This document shows positions 35,382 through 43,388 of a DNA stretch of 64,000 nucleotides, piece by piece. Made by a program: the position numbers and the translations under genes. Every line of letters starts with the position of its first letter. Position 1 is the first letter of the stretch. The DNA comes from Bdellovibrio sp. BCCA. GTDB lineage: Bacteria > Bdellovibrionota > Bdellovibrionia > Bdellovibrionales > Bdellovibrionaceae. The stretch lies in NCBI RefSeq assembly GCF_037996825.1, contig NZ_JBBNAC010000001.1:2728001-2792000 (forward strand), given 5' to 3'. The notes beneath the pieces are model-generated. The model did not search any database. It was not told the origin of the DNA and worked only from the letters and a program-made list of their open reading frames with translations.

Positions 35382-35936
35382 TCCCGGCAAAAGCTGAATG
35401 CCCAGCGTGTAAACTTCTGAACATTCCCCTTCAGAAAATTTCTGAATATTGTGAGACATCTCACCGTTGCCAGTGCCATTCCGTCTTTTCACCCAGCGTC
35501 CGTCACACTCTTCAAGCAAGCCAAGCTTATGCAAAGAAGCCAAGGCCTGCTCTGTTTCTTCAAGACTCATTCCTGTCTTTTGTGCGAGGCTTTCCTTATC
35601 CGTTCCCGGCAAATCCAAAGCGGCAAGAACCAAGTAGAAGTCGATATTCCCGACGGGAGGCGTTTGTATCTCCGTCACTGAACGAGTTAAAGAGTATTTC
35701 GTCTGATCGGCATAAAGTGCCAGTGCATGCGCATTTTCGTTTTCCGAAAGATGCAGTCCCTTGATGAGCTTTTCCAAAACCTTTTTGGAAAGCGGTCGTT
35801 TCGCATTAAAAATTTCTGAAAGATGACCTGGAGACATGTCCAATCGTTGAGCCAAGCCTCGCAACGAAAAGCGCGGGTTGGTATTTTTTAATTCTTCAAA
35901 CTTCAACTTCAAGAAACTATTTAATTCATCACTCAT
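35367..35936 (-). CDS. TIGR02147 family protein, internally shortened
   Basis: About 189 residues. N-terminal HTH-like region FSLRGLAQRLDMSPGHLSEIF and KRPLSKKVLEKLIKGL match the family. The middle winged-helix part (LAQKTGMSLEETEQALASL, KLGLLEE) is present. The C-terminus goes straight from HNIQKFSEGECSE to VYTLGIQLLPG, whereas the paralogue at 46216-46974 has about 55 more residues between these points, including KREMVYMSMAINPRNLP. The reading frame is intact, so this is a clean internal loss. GAGGGA precedes ATG at 35936 by 5 bases. The family is abundant in Bdellovibrio; function is unproven but a DNA-binding role is likely. Confidence 0.82.
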   Translation of the reverse strand: MSDELNSFLKLKFEELKNTNPRFSLRGLAQRLDMSPGHLSEIFNAKRPLSKKVLEKLIKGLHLSENENAHALALYADQTKYSLTRSVTEIQTPPVGNIDFYLVLAALDLPGTDKESLAQKTGMSLEETEQALASLHKLGLLEECDGRWVKRRNGTGNGEMSHNIQKFSEGECSEVYTLGIQLLPGKKTG

Positions 35937-36250
35937 CATTGTCCCTCAAAAAAAGTATGCCCTAAACTTGACGTTGTACAATTTCTTCCAGAAGAAAAAC
36001 AAAACATATGTCGAAGTATTAATGCTTCTAAATAAAAAATCTTTATCTAATATGAGAGTGGTTTTCATAAGTGTTCGAGCGTTTCCGTCAAACGCCCTGA
36101 GACTGAAATCGCGCCCGTTTTAGTACTGAATTTGCATTCCACTCTTCTGACATTATGAATGTCGTGTGTATTAGTTCATAAGGCCTTAAAGGTCTTCTGC
36201 GACATTCGTGAAAAGGCACCTTGCCAAAACGTTAAACAGTGGAGCTCTTT
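35937..36250. other. 314-base intergenic region with two small palindromes
   Basis: Between divergent TIGR02147 and exported-protein genes. It holds GACATT-ATG-AATGTC (36149-36163), with another GACATT 38 bases on, and TGTTCGAG (36072-36079), also seen upstream of the second TIGR02147 gene. No complete sigma-70 promoter was convincing. An open frame in 35878-36123 is not supported. Confidence 0.5.
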
Positions 36251-38245
36251 GTGAAGCGCGCGGTTTTATCAGTGACAGTCCTTACGCTTTTGGGTGTTCC
36301 TGCCTCTTGGGCAGCAAACACTCAAACCAAAATGTCTTCGGCTCAAGTCCCAGAGGCTTATAGCTGTCCTCTGTTTGAAAATCGCCCCCATGCCGAGCTT
36401 ATCTCAGCTATTGATACTCTCAACGCCCAAGTCAACGCCTCCCCTGAATGCACAGGCAACCCTTCTGCCAAATCTTTTGGTGAGAATGGCGAGACCATTA
36501 AAAAAAGCATCGTCGATATTCAAACGGCGATCAAAGAATCCAAAGCCACTCAGGTGAACTCGGCTGCTCTTGAAAAATCTATGACCGATGCCCTTGCTGC
36601 CGTTGGCAACATTGGTGACGTTATCAATAACAATGAATTCTTAAACTCTCGCTGCGGTCGCCAAGTGATGTCGACGGGAAAAGTTCTTTTAGCTGTCAAT
36701 GACGTCGTTAACGGATTAGCACCTTACGCGCTTTTCGCCGTTTCTATGAATGCCGCACTAAAGCCGGCTTTGCCGTTTGTAATTGGCGGCGCTGTCGCGA
36801 CCAGCGGTATTTCGGCGATCGCTAAAATGATCGATCAAAACACCTTGGACATGTCGAAACCAAATCACCGCAAAGCTCTTTTGGAAAACGTCTGCCAATT
36901 CACGAAAATTGCCAAGAAAGTTCGCTTCGTGCAACTGGCTCAAAGCGGAAAGATCGACACGATCACAAAAGAACTTGAACAAAACGTAGCGCTGTACAAC
37001 GCCCGCTTCGGCCAGCCAAGCAAGGGCCTTGCTGCGACTTTGGCTTTTAAAGATTCTACGGAAAAATATTTGAATGGCTTCCGCACGGAAGTCAGTTCCG
37101 ACAAAGACTATTTGGCGGTTCTTGAAAACCAGGTGGCCAACAATGCCGACGATCTTTTGATGTGCAGCCTTTCTATTGAGCTAGTAAAAACCGCGACGTC
37201 TTCGACGGTCTTTCCAATGTCGAGCTTCTTGAATCTGCAACAGCTCACTCAAGATTCCTCAAAGACCGAAAAAATCCAGGCCGCTGCTTTGATGGCAATG
37301 AACAATCGCGCCATCAAATCTTTAACGGATTACGCAACAGGTTCTATGGACGATCCCGCGTCTTGCGCTAAGATGGGCAAATCCTGGTTGCAAAGCATTC
37401 ACCAGGCATTGAATCTTTCAGGAAGCGTGATTGAGAAAAAGCAAAGCGATCTTGATACAGAGCTTGCCAAAAATGCGGAATACCGCCAGTGGAAAGCGCG
37501 CTATTCCCTGCTTCAAACCGATATTGTCACTGTCAAACGCGTTGAAAAAGCCATGGAAGAACTTTCCAAAGACACTTCGATCATTGATCGCTCTGAATTT
37601 GCCCAACGGATGGTTGCTTTAAAGGCGGGACTTTTTGGCTCACGCTTCCGCTGGAATTTTGGCAAGTCTCCAGTCTTTGCGTGGATTGAGCATACGAAGA
37701 GCATGCACGACCAAACTATCGGCGCTTTCACCGCAGGTATGAAGGCCTTGCGTGAAGAGTCTTTAAGTCTCACCGAGTTTGGAAGACGTCTTTCAAAAAA
37801 ATTCCGCATCGCCGGAGTTCGCGTGGAAGGCTTTAACACGCTTGATATGATTTACCTTGCCCGTGATGTAAAAGTCACAAAAGGACTTTCAAATCTGACT
37901 TTGAAAACTCTTCCTGTCGGCTCCCGCGATAATGAAGTCGTTTGCCAACAGTTGGAATCAGCATGGTTGGATTGGTCAGCTGCTTTGGACCACTTGGGTG
38001 CTATTCAGTTTTTCTGTGACATGATTGATCCTGTCTTAGATGTGAAGGTGGATGCCAAAATCATCTCTGCTTGCCGAGGTCAAGGCCTGCCTGAAACACA
38101 GAACGGCTGGAACGGCTCGCCTTCCCTTTACGAAAAAGCGAAACTGAGACTGAAAAGCAACGGTTACCAAGCCGATGCCCAATTGGTGAGCCAAAAACTC
38201 AAAGAGCTTCAGTGTCCGATGCCAGAAATTTCCGTGATGAAATAA
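36251..38245 (+). CDS. Exported helical protein of unknown function
   Basis: A 664-residue protein. GTG at 36251 is chosen because GGAG lies 6 bases upstream and because the product then begins with a compact signal peptide (MKRAVLSVTVLTLLGVPASW then A, cut before ANTQTK). The mature part is mostly alpha-helical with one hydrophobic segment (YALFAVSMNAALKPALPFVIGG, about residues 161-182) that could insert in a membrane. Six to eight widely spaced Cys are seen. I do not recognise a domain. Stands alone, convergent with the kelch gene. Confidence 0.78.
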   Translation: MKRAVLSVTVLTLLGVPASWAANTQTKMSSAQVPEAYSCPLFENRPHAELISAIDTLNAQVNASPECTGNPSAKSFGENGETIKKSIVDIQTAIKESKATQVNSAALEKSMTDALAAVGNIGDVINNNEFLNSRCGRQVMSTGKVLLAVNDVVNGLAPYALFAVSMNAALKPALPFVIGGAVATSGISAIAKMIDQNTLDMSKPNHRKALLENVCQFTKIAKKVRFVQLAQSGKIDTITKELEQNVALYNARFGQPSKGLAATLAFKDSTEKYLNGFRTEVSSDKDYLAVLENQVANNADDLLMCSLSIELVKTATSSTVFPMSSFLNLQQLTQDSSKTEKIQAAALMAMNNRAIKSLTDYATGSMDDPASCAKMGKSWLQSIHQALNLSGSVIEKKQSDLDTELAKNAEYRQWKARYSLLQTDIVTVKRVEKAMEELSKDTSIIDRSEFAQRMVALKAGLFGSRFRWNFGKSPVFAWIEHTKSMHDQTIGAFTAGMKALREESLSLTEFGRRLSKKFRIAGVRVEGFNTLDMIYLARDVKVTKGLSNLTLKTLPVGSRDNEVVCQQLESAWLDWSAALDHLGAIQFFCDMIDPVLDVKVDAKIISACRGQGLPETQNGWNGSPSLYEKAKLRLKSNGYQADAQLVSQKLKELQCPMPEISVMK

Positions 38246-38269
38246 GAACGGAACATATCGCCTGAAGAT

Positions 38270-41200
38270 CTATTTCACTCGGAAACGCCACAGATCTCCC
38301 AAGTCCCCAACACCTGTGGCGCCATAACCGTAACCCCCGTAAAGCCAGAAGTTCCCATTGAGATCTTTCCAACCGATGCCCCCTTGGCGACAACCTGGTG
38401 TATTCACAATACTAGGAACTCCCAAAGTTCCAAAATTTCCAGGAGCTGTCGCTGTCGGTGTTCCCGTCATCCACGTCCATTGATTTGTGGTGATATTGTA
38501 TCGCCACAAATCGTTGGTGTAACTCAAAGAAGAGTTCCCTGAAAACAGCCATAAGTTATTATTCGAATCCGTCCATCCCACAGTAGAGAATCGCGACCTT
38601 GGAAGATTTGTCGAGGTCGCAATTCCCAGAGTGCCCGTGCTGCCGACCCCTCCTGTCGTGTTAGGCCCAGACATCCACGTCCACTGATTGGCAGCGACAT
38701 CATATTTCCATAAATCACTAAGGTAACTTCCCGCCACGCCACCAAAGAGCCATAAATTCCCAGAAGCATCCACCCATCCTTGAGCCCCATAACGCGCGCC
38801 CGGAGTATTGGCTGGATCTGCTACACCTTGAGTTCCATAAACACCGGGAGCACCTGTCGTGTTAGAGCCCGTCATCCACGTCCATTGATTCGTTGAAGGA
38901 TCGTATTTCCAAAGATCGTTGAACTGTGATCCGTTTGTTCCTCCAAAGAGCCACAGATTGCCGTTGTTATCTCTCCATGATGTTGATTTATAACGGGCTC
39001 CCGGAACGTTGGCCGCGTTCGGAGTTCCCTTCGTTCCGTAAGTCGCAGCACCTCCACCTGTGCTGGCCCCGGAAATCCATGTCCACTGGCTTGTTGCCGT
39101 ATCGTATTTCCATAAATCATTCCAATAAGCGGAAAAACCATTTCCACCGAACATCCACAGATTTCCGCTGCTGTCACTCCAGCTCGCGGCGCTGTTGCGA
39201 GCTCCGGGAACATTGGAAGCTGACGGAGTTCCTTTCGTACCGTAAGTTCCCGCGGCATTGGTGAGGTTCGAACCTGACATCCACGTCCAATCTCCTATCG
39301 TGGTATTGTACTTCCAAAGATCATTCAGATTTCCATAATCGTTGTTGCCACCAAACATCCACAAAGTACCATTCGAAGCCACCCACGAAACCGCGTAAGC
39401 TCTGCCGATAGGCGATGGAGGAACTGGAGCTGGAGATCCCCTCGTTCCGTAAGTCCCGATTTCGTTAACAACGTTAGAGCCCGACACCCAGGTCCACTCA
39501 TTTGTGCTCACGTTGTATTTCCAAAAATCACTATTGCTCCCGCCATTGTAACCGCCCAAAAGCCAGAAGGTGTTTGTGGCGTTGGACCACGAGGCCGTAC
39601 CGTAGCGAGCATCCGGAATATTTAATGTGGATGGAACTCCTTTTGTGCCCCATGTGCCGCCGGCATTTGTTCCGCTGGAACCTGAAACCCACGTCCATTC
39701 TGTCGTCGTCGGATTGTATTTCCAAAGATCGTTCAAACGGCTTCCGTTTGTGCCGCCGAACAACCACAGATTATCACTCGCATCAGTCCAAGCGCCGCCA
39801 TCTCTGCGACTTCCCGGAGTATTGGCCGTCGATGCCACACCTTTGGTACCGTACACGGCACTTGCACTTAAGGTTGTTGTACCTGAAAACCATCCCCACT
39901 GATTTGTTGCGGGATCGTACATCCACAAATCACCTAAATAACCCGTATTATAAATATCACTGTCACTGAGGCCGAAGCCACCGTACATCCAAAATTTGCC
40001 CGAAGAATCTCGCCAACTGAAAGCGCCGTAGCGACTGCCGGGCACCAACGGCACCAAAGCTGAAGACCCTTTGGTTCCATAGACACCGCTTGTGACTCCT
40101 GCAGTGGAACCACAAATCCACGTCCATTCATTTGTTCCGGGATTGTATTTCCAGACATCGTTCAAATGCGTGAGACCACCGCTGGCCCCGTAACCGTATC
40201 CGCCGAAAAACCAAAAATTTCCTGAAGCATCCATACTCGGAGCGTATCCCCGGCGTGCGCCCGGAGCATTGGCCGTCGACGGAACACCTTTCGTACCATA
40301 GACGCCATTCGCATTGGCGGTGTTGTTTCCCGAAACCCACGTCCACTGATTGCTGACCGGATCATACTTCCACAGATCATTGAAAAACGAAGCGCTGCTG
40401 TCATAACCTCCCAGCAACCACAGCTTATCACTGCCGTCTTTCCACGACGCCAGTGAATAACGTGCTCCAGGAATGTTTGCGGGAGCTGCCACACCCTTGC
40501 TTCCATAAACGCCGGTCGCGCTGACAAACGGAGATCCGGAGATCCACGTCCACTCACCCGTAGTTGGGTTGTATTTCCAAAGATCATTCAACGCATTTCT
40601 TGTCAGAGAAGTGCTTCCGGTCCCGTATCCACCAAACATCCACAAGTTGCCGCTAGAGTCGATCCAACCTGCTCCTCCATGGCGTGATCCGGGAAAAGGT
40701 GAAACCGCAGTCGAAGTACCCAGAGTGCCGTACACTCCATAAAATTTTGCAAGATTGGAACCCGAAACCCACGTCCACTCATCCGTTCCGGGATTGTATT
40801 TCCATAAATCACCATAGAAGACGGAACTGCTGTTCACAATTCCGCCAAACATCCAAAGATTATCGCTGCTATCTACGAAAGCGCCGGCATTGCTGCGGGC
40901 ACCGGGAGTATTCGCCGTCGAGGCAACACCTTTGGTTCCGTACACGGGCATCACTCCGGTCGTGTTGGCGCCCGAGATCCACGTCCACTGATTTGTGCCG
41001 GGATTGTACTTCCATAAGTCACTTCGGTAGGAAGAATCAGAACCACCATACACCCAAAAATTTCCGCCGGAGTCTTTAAAGCCCGTGGCCAAAGCCCTTC
41101 CACCGGGAGTGTTGGCCGCCGCTGGAGTTCCTTTGGTTCCATAGACACCCGATGCGTTCACTGAACTTGAACCGGTCATCCACGTCCACTCTCCTGTGCC

Positions 41201-43372
41201 GGGGTTGAATCTCCACAAGTCATTGAGATAGGTGGATGTTCCATTTCGTCCACCGAAAATCCAAATATTGGTGCTGCCGTCAATCCATCCGAGATGCTCT
41301 GTTCTTCCTCCAGGATAGTTCGATGTCGAAGGAGTTCCCTTTGTACCGTAAACTCCCGCAACATTCGTGGTGTTCGCGCCCGAGACCCAAGTCCACTCAC
41401 CTGTCGCTGGATTGTATTTCCAAAGATCATTCAAATATCCACTGCCGGCACTGGCGTAACCAGATCCCCCGTACAGCCAAAAATTTCCACTGGAATCTAT
41501 GACAGTGCTGTGATTGACCCGAGCCCCCGGAATATTCGCCGTCGAAGGAGTTCCCTTCGTCCCGTAGGTTCCCACCGAGTTTGCAGAGCTGGCACCCGAC
41601 ATCCACGTCCATTGCCCTGTGCTCGGATCAAACTTCCACAAGTCGTTCAGATAGCCGCTACTGTAAAATCCACCGAAGACCCAAAGGTTGTTACTCGAAT
41701 CAATCCATCCTGACGCCCAAGCGCGGGCTCTGGGAGAGTTGGAAGCGGATGCAACCCCCTTGGTTCCGTAGCTTCCAGGATCATTGTTCGTCGTCGTACC
41801 AGAAACCCACGTCCACGTGTTGGTGCTGGGATTGTATTTCCAAAGATCATTCGTTGTGCCCCACGCTCCCATACCTCCGAAGCTCCACTGATTGCCGCTG
41901 GAGTCGGTCCAAGTAACAGCGCCCGAGCGTGAACCTGCGACAGGAGGTTCTGCCGCTGAAGAACCTTGTGTGCCATAGACACCATAACCGTCTTGCACCG
42001 TTGTTCCCGACATCCAAGTCCACTGCCCGGAGCCGATATCGTACATCCATAAGTCGCCGTAAGGAACATTGATGGAACCACCATACATCCACAATTTATT
42101 TCCGTCAGACCATCCGATGCCGCCGTAACGGGCTCCCGGCGTGTTGGCCGCTGCGGCAACTCCTTTGGTTCCGTAGACTCCTGCGGGATTAAAAGATCCG
42201 TCGATACTTCCCGTCACCCACGTCCATTCCAGAGTGCTAGGATCAAACTTCCAAAGACTGTTATGATAGGAGGGTCCATTGAACATTCCGCCAAAGAGCC
42301 AAAATTTTCCACTGCCATCAACCCACGTCGTTGCATACGCGCGACGAGTGGGAATGTTGGCTGTCGAGGGCACTCCCTTGGTCCCAGGAACTCCCACTTG
42401 ATTTGTCAGATAAGATCCTGAGATCCAAGTCCATTGATCCATCGCCGGATTGTATTTCCAGAGATCGCCAAAATAATTATTCGAAGACGGACTGACGCCT
42501 CCAAAAACCCAAAGATTTCCACTGCTGTCTGTCCAACTGGCGGCTCCGAGGCGAGAGCCTGGAACGGGCGGCGTTGGAGACGAACTGCCTTTTGCTCCGT
42601 AAACACCATATTGATCCGTCTGATTCGAGCCGTGAACCCACGTCCACTGATTTGTCGTCGTGTTGAATTTCCAAAGATCGTTGAAATATCCCGGAGATTT
42701 TGCCCCGCCCGACAACCAAAGATTTCCACTGGTATCAATCCATGTCACTCCGGAAAAACGGGCGCCCGGTGTGTTCGCCGCTGCCGCAACTCCTTGTGTC
42801 CCGTAAGTGCCGGTTGCATTGAACGTGTTAGAACCTGTCATCCACGTCCACTGATTGCTTGTCGGATTGTATTTCCAAAGATCGTTGTAAATGCTTCCAC
42901 TTCCAACATCGCCACCGAACAACCACAGGTTGCCACTGGTGTCGACCCACGACATGCAGTACTCGCGAGCACCAGGAACGTTCGTGTCGGCGCTGACTCC
43001 TTGCACGCCGTAATTGGAACTTCCGTTCGGAGAACTGGAGCCTGACATCCAACTCCACTCGTTGGTGCTGACATTGTATTTCCAAAGATCATTGAAATAG
43101 TTGGCTCCACTGAATGAGTAACCGCCAAAGAACCATTTGTTACCGCTCGAGTCAGTCCACGTGCACGCCCCTTGACGTGCGCCGGGAAGCGGTGGAGTCG
43201 CGGCACTTGAGCCCTGACGTCCGTAAGCACCGGTTTCATACGGCGTGCTTGGGCCGCCCATCCACGTCCACATCGACATAAATCTTTTGCCGATGACAGA
43301 CATGCTGCGACCGTTGAAGGCGTAACTGGAAGAGAAAATTAATAACACTGTCGCGATCAGCGCTTTACGCAT
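38270..43372 (-). CDS. Giant exported protein of 24 kelch-like repeats
   Basis: A 1700-residue secreted protein. ATG at 43372 has AAGGAAT upstream and gives signal peptide MRKALIATVLLIFSSSYA. From residue 30 to the end it is built of 24 units of about 68 residues: W(T/S)W(M/V/I)SG, YGTKG, PGAR, W.D.SGNLWLFGG, NDLWKYNP. These are kelch/galactose-oxidase propeller blades. The protein begins with WTW and ends with DLWRFRVK, so first and last units complete each other. It starts 16 bases after the upstream fibre gene on the same strand and is very likely co-expressed. Propellers bind proteins or glycans; a role in surface binding is inferred. Confidence 0.9.
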   Translation of the reverse strand: MRKALIATVLLIFSSSYAFNGRSMSVIGKRFMSMWTWMGGPSTPYETGAYGRQGSSAATPPLPGARQGACTWTDSSGNKWFFGGYSFSGANYFNDLWKYNVSTNEWSWMSGSSSPNGSSNYGVQGVSADTNVPGAREYCMSWVDTSGNLWLFGGDVGSGSIYNDLWKYNPTSNQWTWMTGSNTFNATGTYGTQGVAAAANTPGARFSGVTWIDTSGNLWLSGGAKSPGYFNDLWKFNTTTNQWTWVHGSNQTDQYGVYGAKGSSSPTPPVPGSRLGAASWTDSSGNLWVFGGVSPSSNNYFGDLWKYNPAMDQWTWISGSYLTNQVGVPGTKGVPSTANIPTRRAYATTWVDGSGKFWLFGGMFNGPSYHNSLWKFDPSTLEWTWVTGSIDGSFNPAGVYGTKGVAAAANTPGARYGGIGWSDGNKLWMYGGSINVPYGDLWMYDIGSGQWTWMSGTTVQDGYGVYGTQGSSAAEPPVAGSRSGAVTWTDSSGNQWSFGGMGAWGTTNDLWKYNPSTNTWTWVSGTTTNNDPGSYGTKGVASASNSPRARAWASGWIDSSNNLWVFGGFYSSGYLNDLWKFDPSTGQWTWMSGASSANSVGTYGTKGTPSTANIPGARVNHSTVIDSSGNFWLYGGSGYASAGSGYLNDLWKYNPATGEWTWVSGANTTNVAGVYGTKGTPSTSNYPGGRTEHLGWIDGSTNIWIFGGRNGTSTYLNDLWRFNPGTGEWTWMTGSSSVNASGVYGTKGTPAAANTPGGRALATGFKDSGGNFWVYGGSDSSYRSDLWKYNPGTNQWTWISGANTTGVMPVYGTKGVASTANTPGARSNAGAFVDSSDNLWMFGGIVNSSSVFYGDLWKYNPGTDEWTWVSGSNLAKFYGVYGTLGTSTAVSPFPGSRHGGAGWIDSSGNLWMFGGYGTGSTSLTRNALNDLWKYNPTTGEWTWISGSPFVSATGVYGSKGVAAPANIPGARYSLASWKDGSDKLWLLGGYDSSASFFNDLWKYDPVSNQWTWVSGNNTANANGVYGTKGVPSTANAPGARRGYAPSMDASGNFWFFGGYGYGASGGLTHLNDVWKYNPGTNEWTWICGSTAGVTSGVYGTKGSSALVPLVPGSRYGAFSWRDSSGKFWMYGGFGLSDSDIYNTGYLGDLWMYDPATNQWGWFSGTTTLSASAVYGTKGVASTANTPGSRRDGGAWTDASDNLWLFGGTNGSRLNDLWKYNPTTTEWTWVSGSSGTNAGGTWGTKGVPSTLNIPDARYGTASWSNATNTFWLLGGYNGGSNSDFWKYNVSTNEWTWVSGSNVVNEIGTYGTRGSPAPVPPSPIGRAYAVSWVASNGTLWMFGGNNDYGNLNDLWKYNTTIGDWTWMSGSNLTNAAGTYGTKGTPSASNVPGARNSAASWSDSSGNLWMFGGNGFSAYWNDLWKYDTATSQWTWISGASTGGGAATYGTKGTPNAANVPGARYKSTSWRDNNGNLWLFGGTNGSQFNDLWKYDPSTNQWTWMTGSNTTGAPGVYGTQGVADPANTPGARYGAQGWVDASGNLWLFGGVAGSYLSDLWKYDVAANQWTWMSGPNTTGGVGSTGTLGIATSTNLPRSRFSTVGWTDSNNNLWLFSGNSSLSYTNDLWRYNITTNQWTWMTGTPTATAPGNFGTLGVPSIVNTPGCRQGGIGWKDLNGNFWLYGGYGYGATGVGDLGDLWRFRVK
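38290..43275 (-). repeat. 24 tandem degenerate repeats of about 207 bp (kelch units)
   Basis: The TGG-ACG-TGG (WTW) marker recurs 24 times, near 38470, 38673, 38877, 39082, 39285 and so on to 43262. Units 1, 4, 7, 13, 16 and 19 (from the N-terminus) carry a proline-rich, one-residue-longer loop such as SSAATPPLPGAR in place of the usual ASTANTPGAR. This three-unit period, repeated after 12 units, indicates higher-order duplication. Confidence 0.85.
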
Positions 43373-43388
43373 AAGAAATTCCTTTTTC

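Noticed and set aside
38524-43239. Many long open frames in other frames of the kelch gene
   Set aside because: They recur with each 207-bp unit and are shadows of the repetitive coding sequence; their products are rich in R, W, G and C as expected from frame-shifted repeats.
38290-43275. Regular repeats that might suggest a CRISPR or minisatellite array
   Set aside because: Unit length is about 207 bp, units diverge at third positions, and the frame is open throughout, so these are protein repeats.
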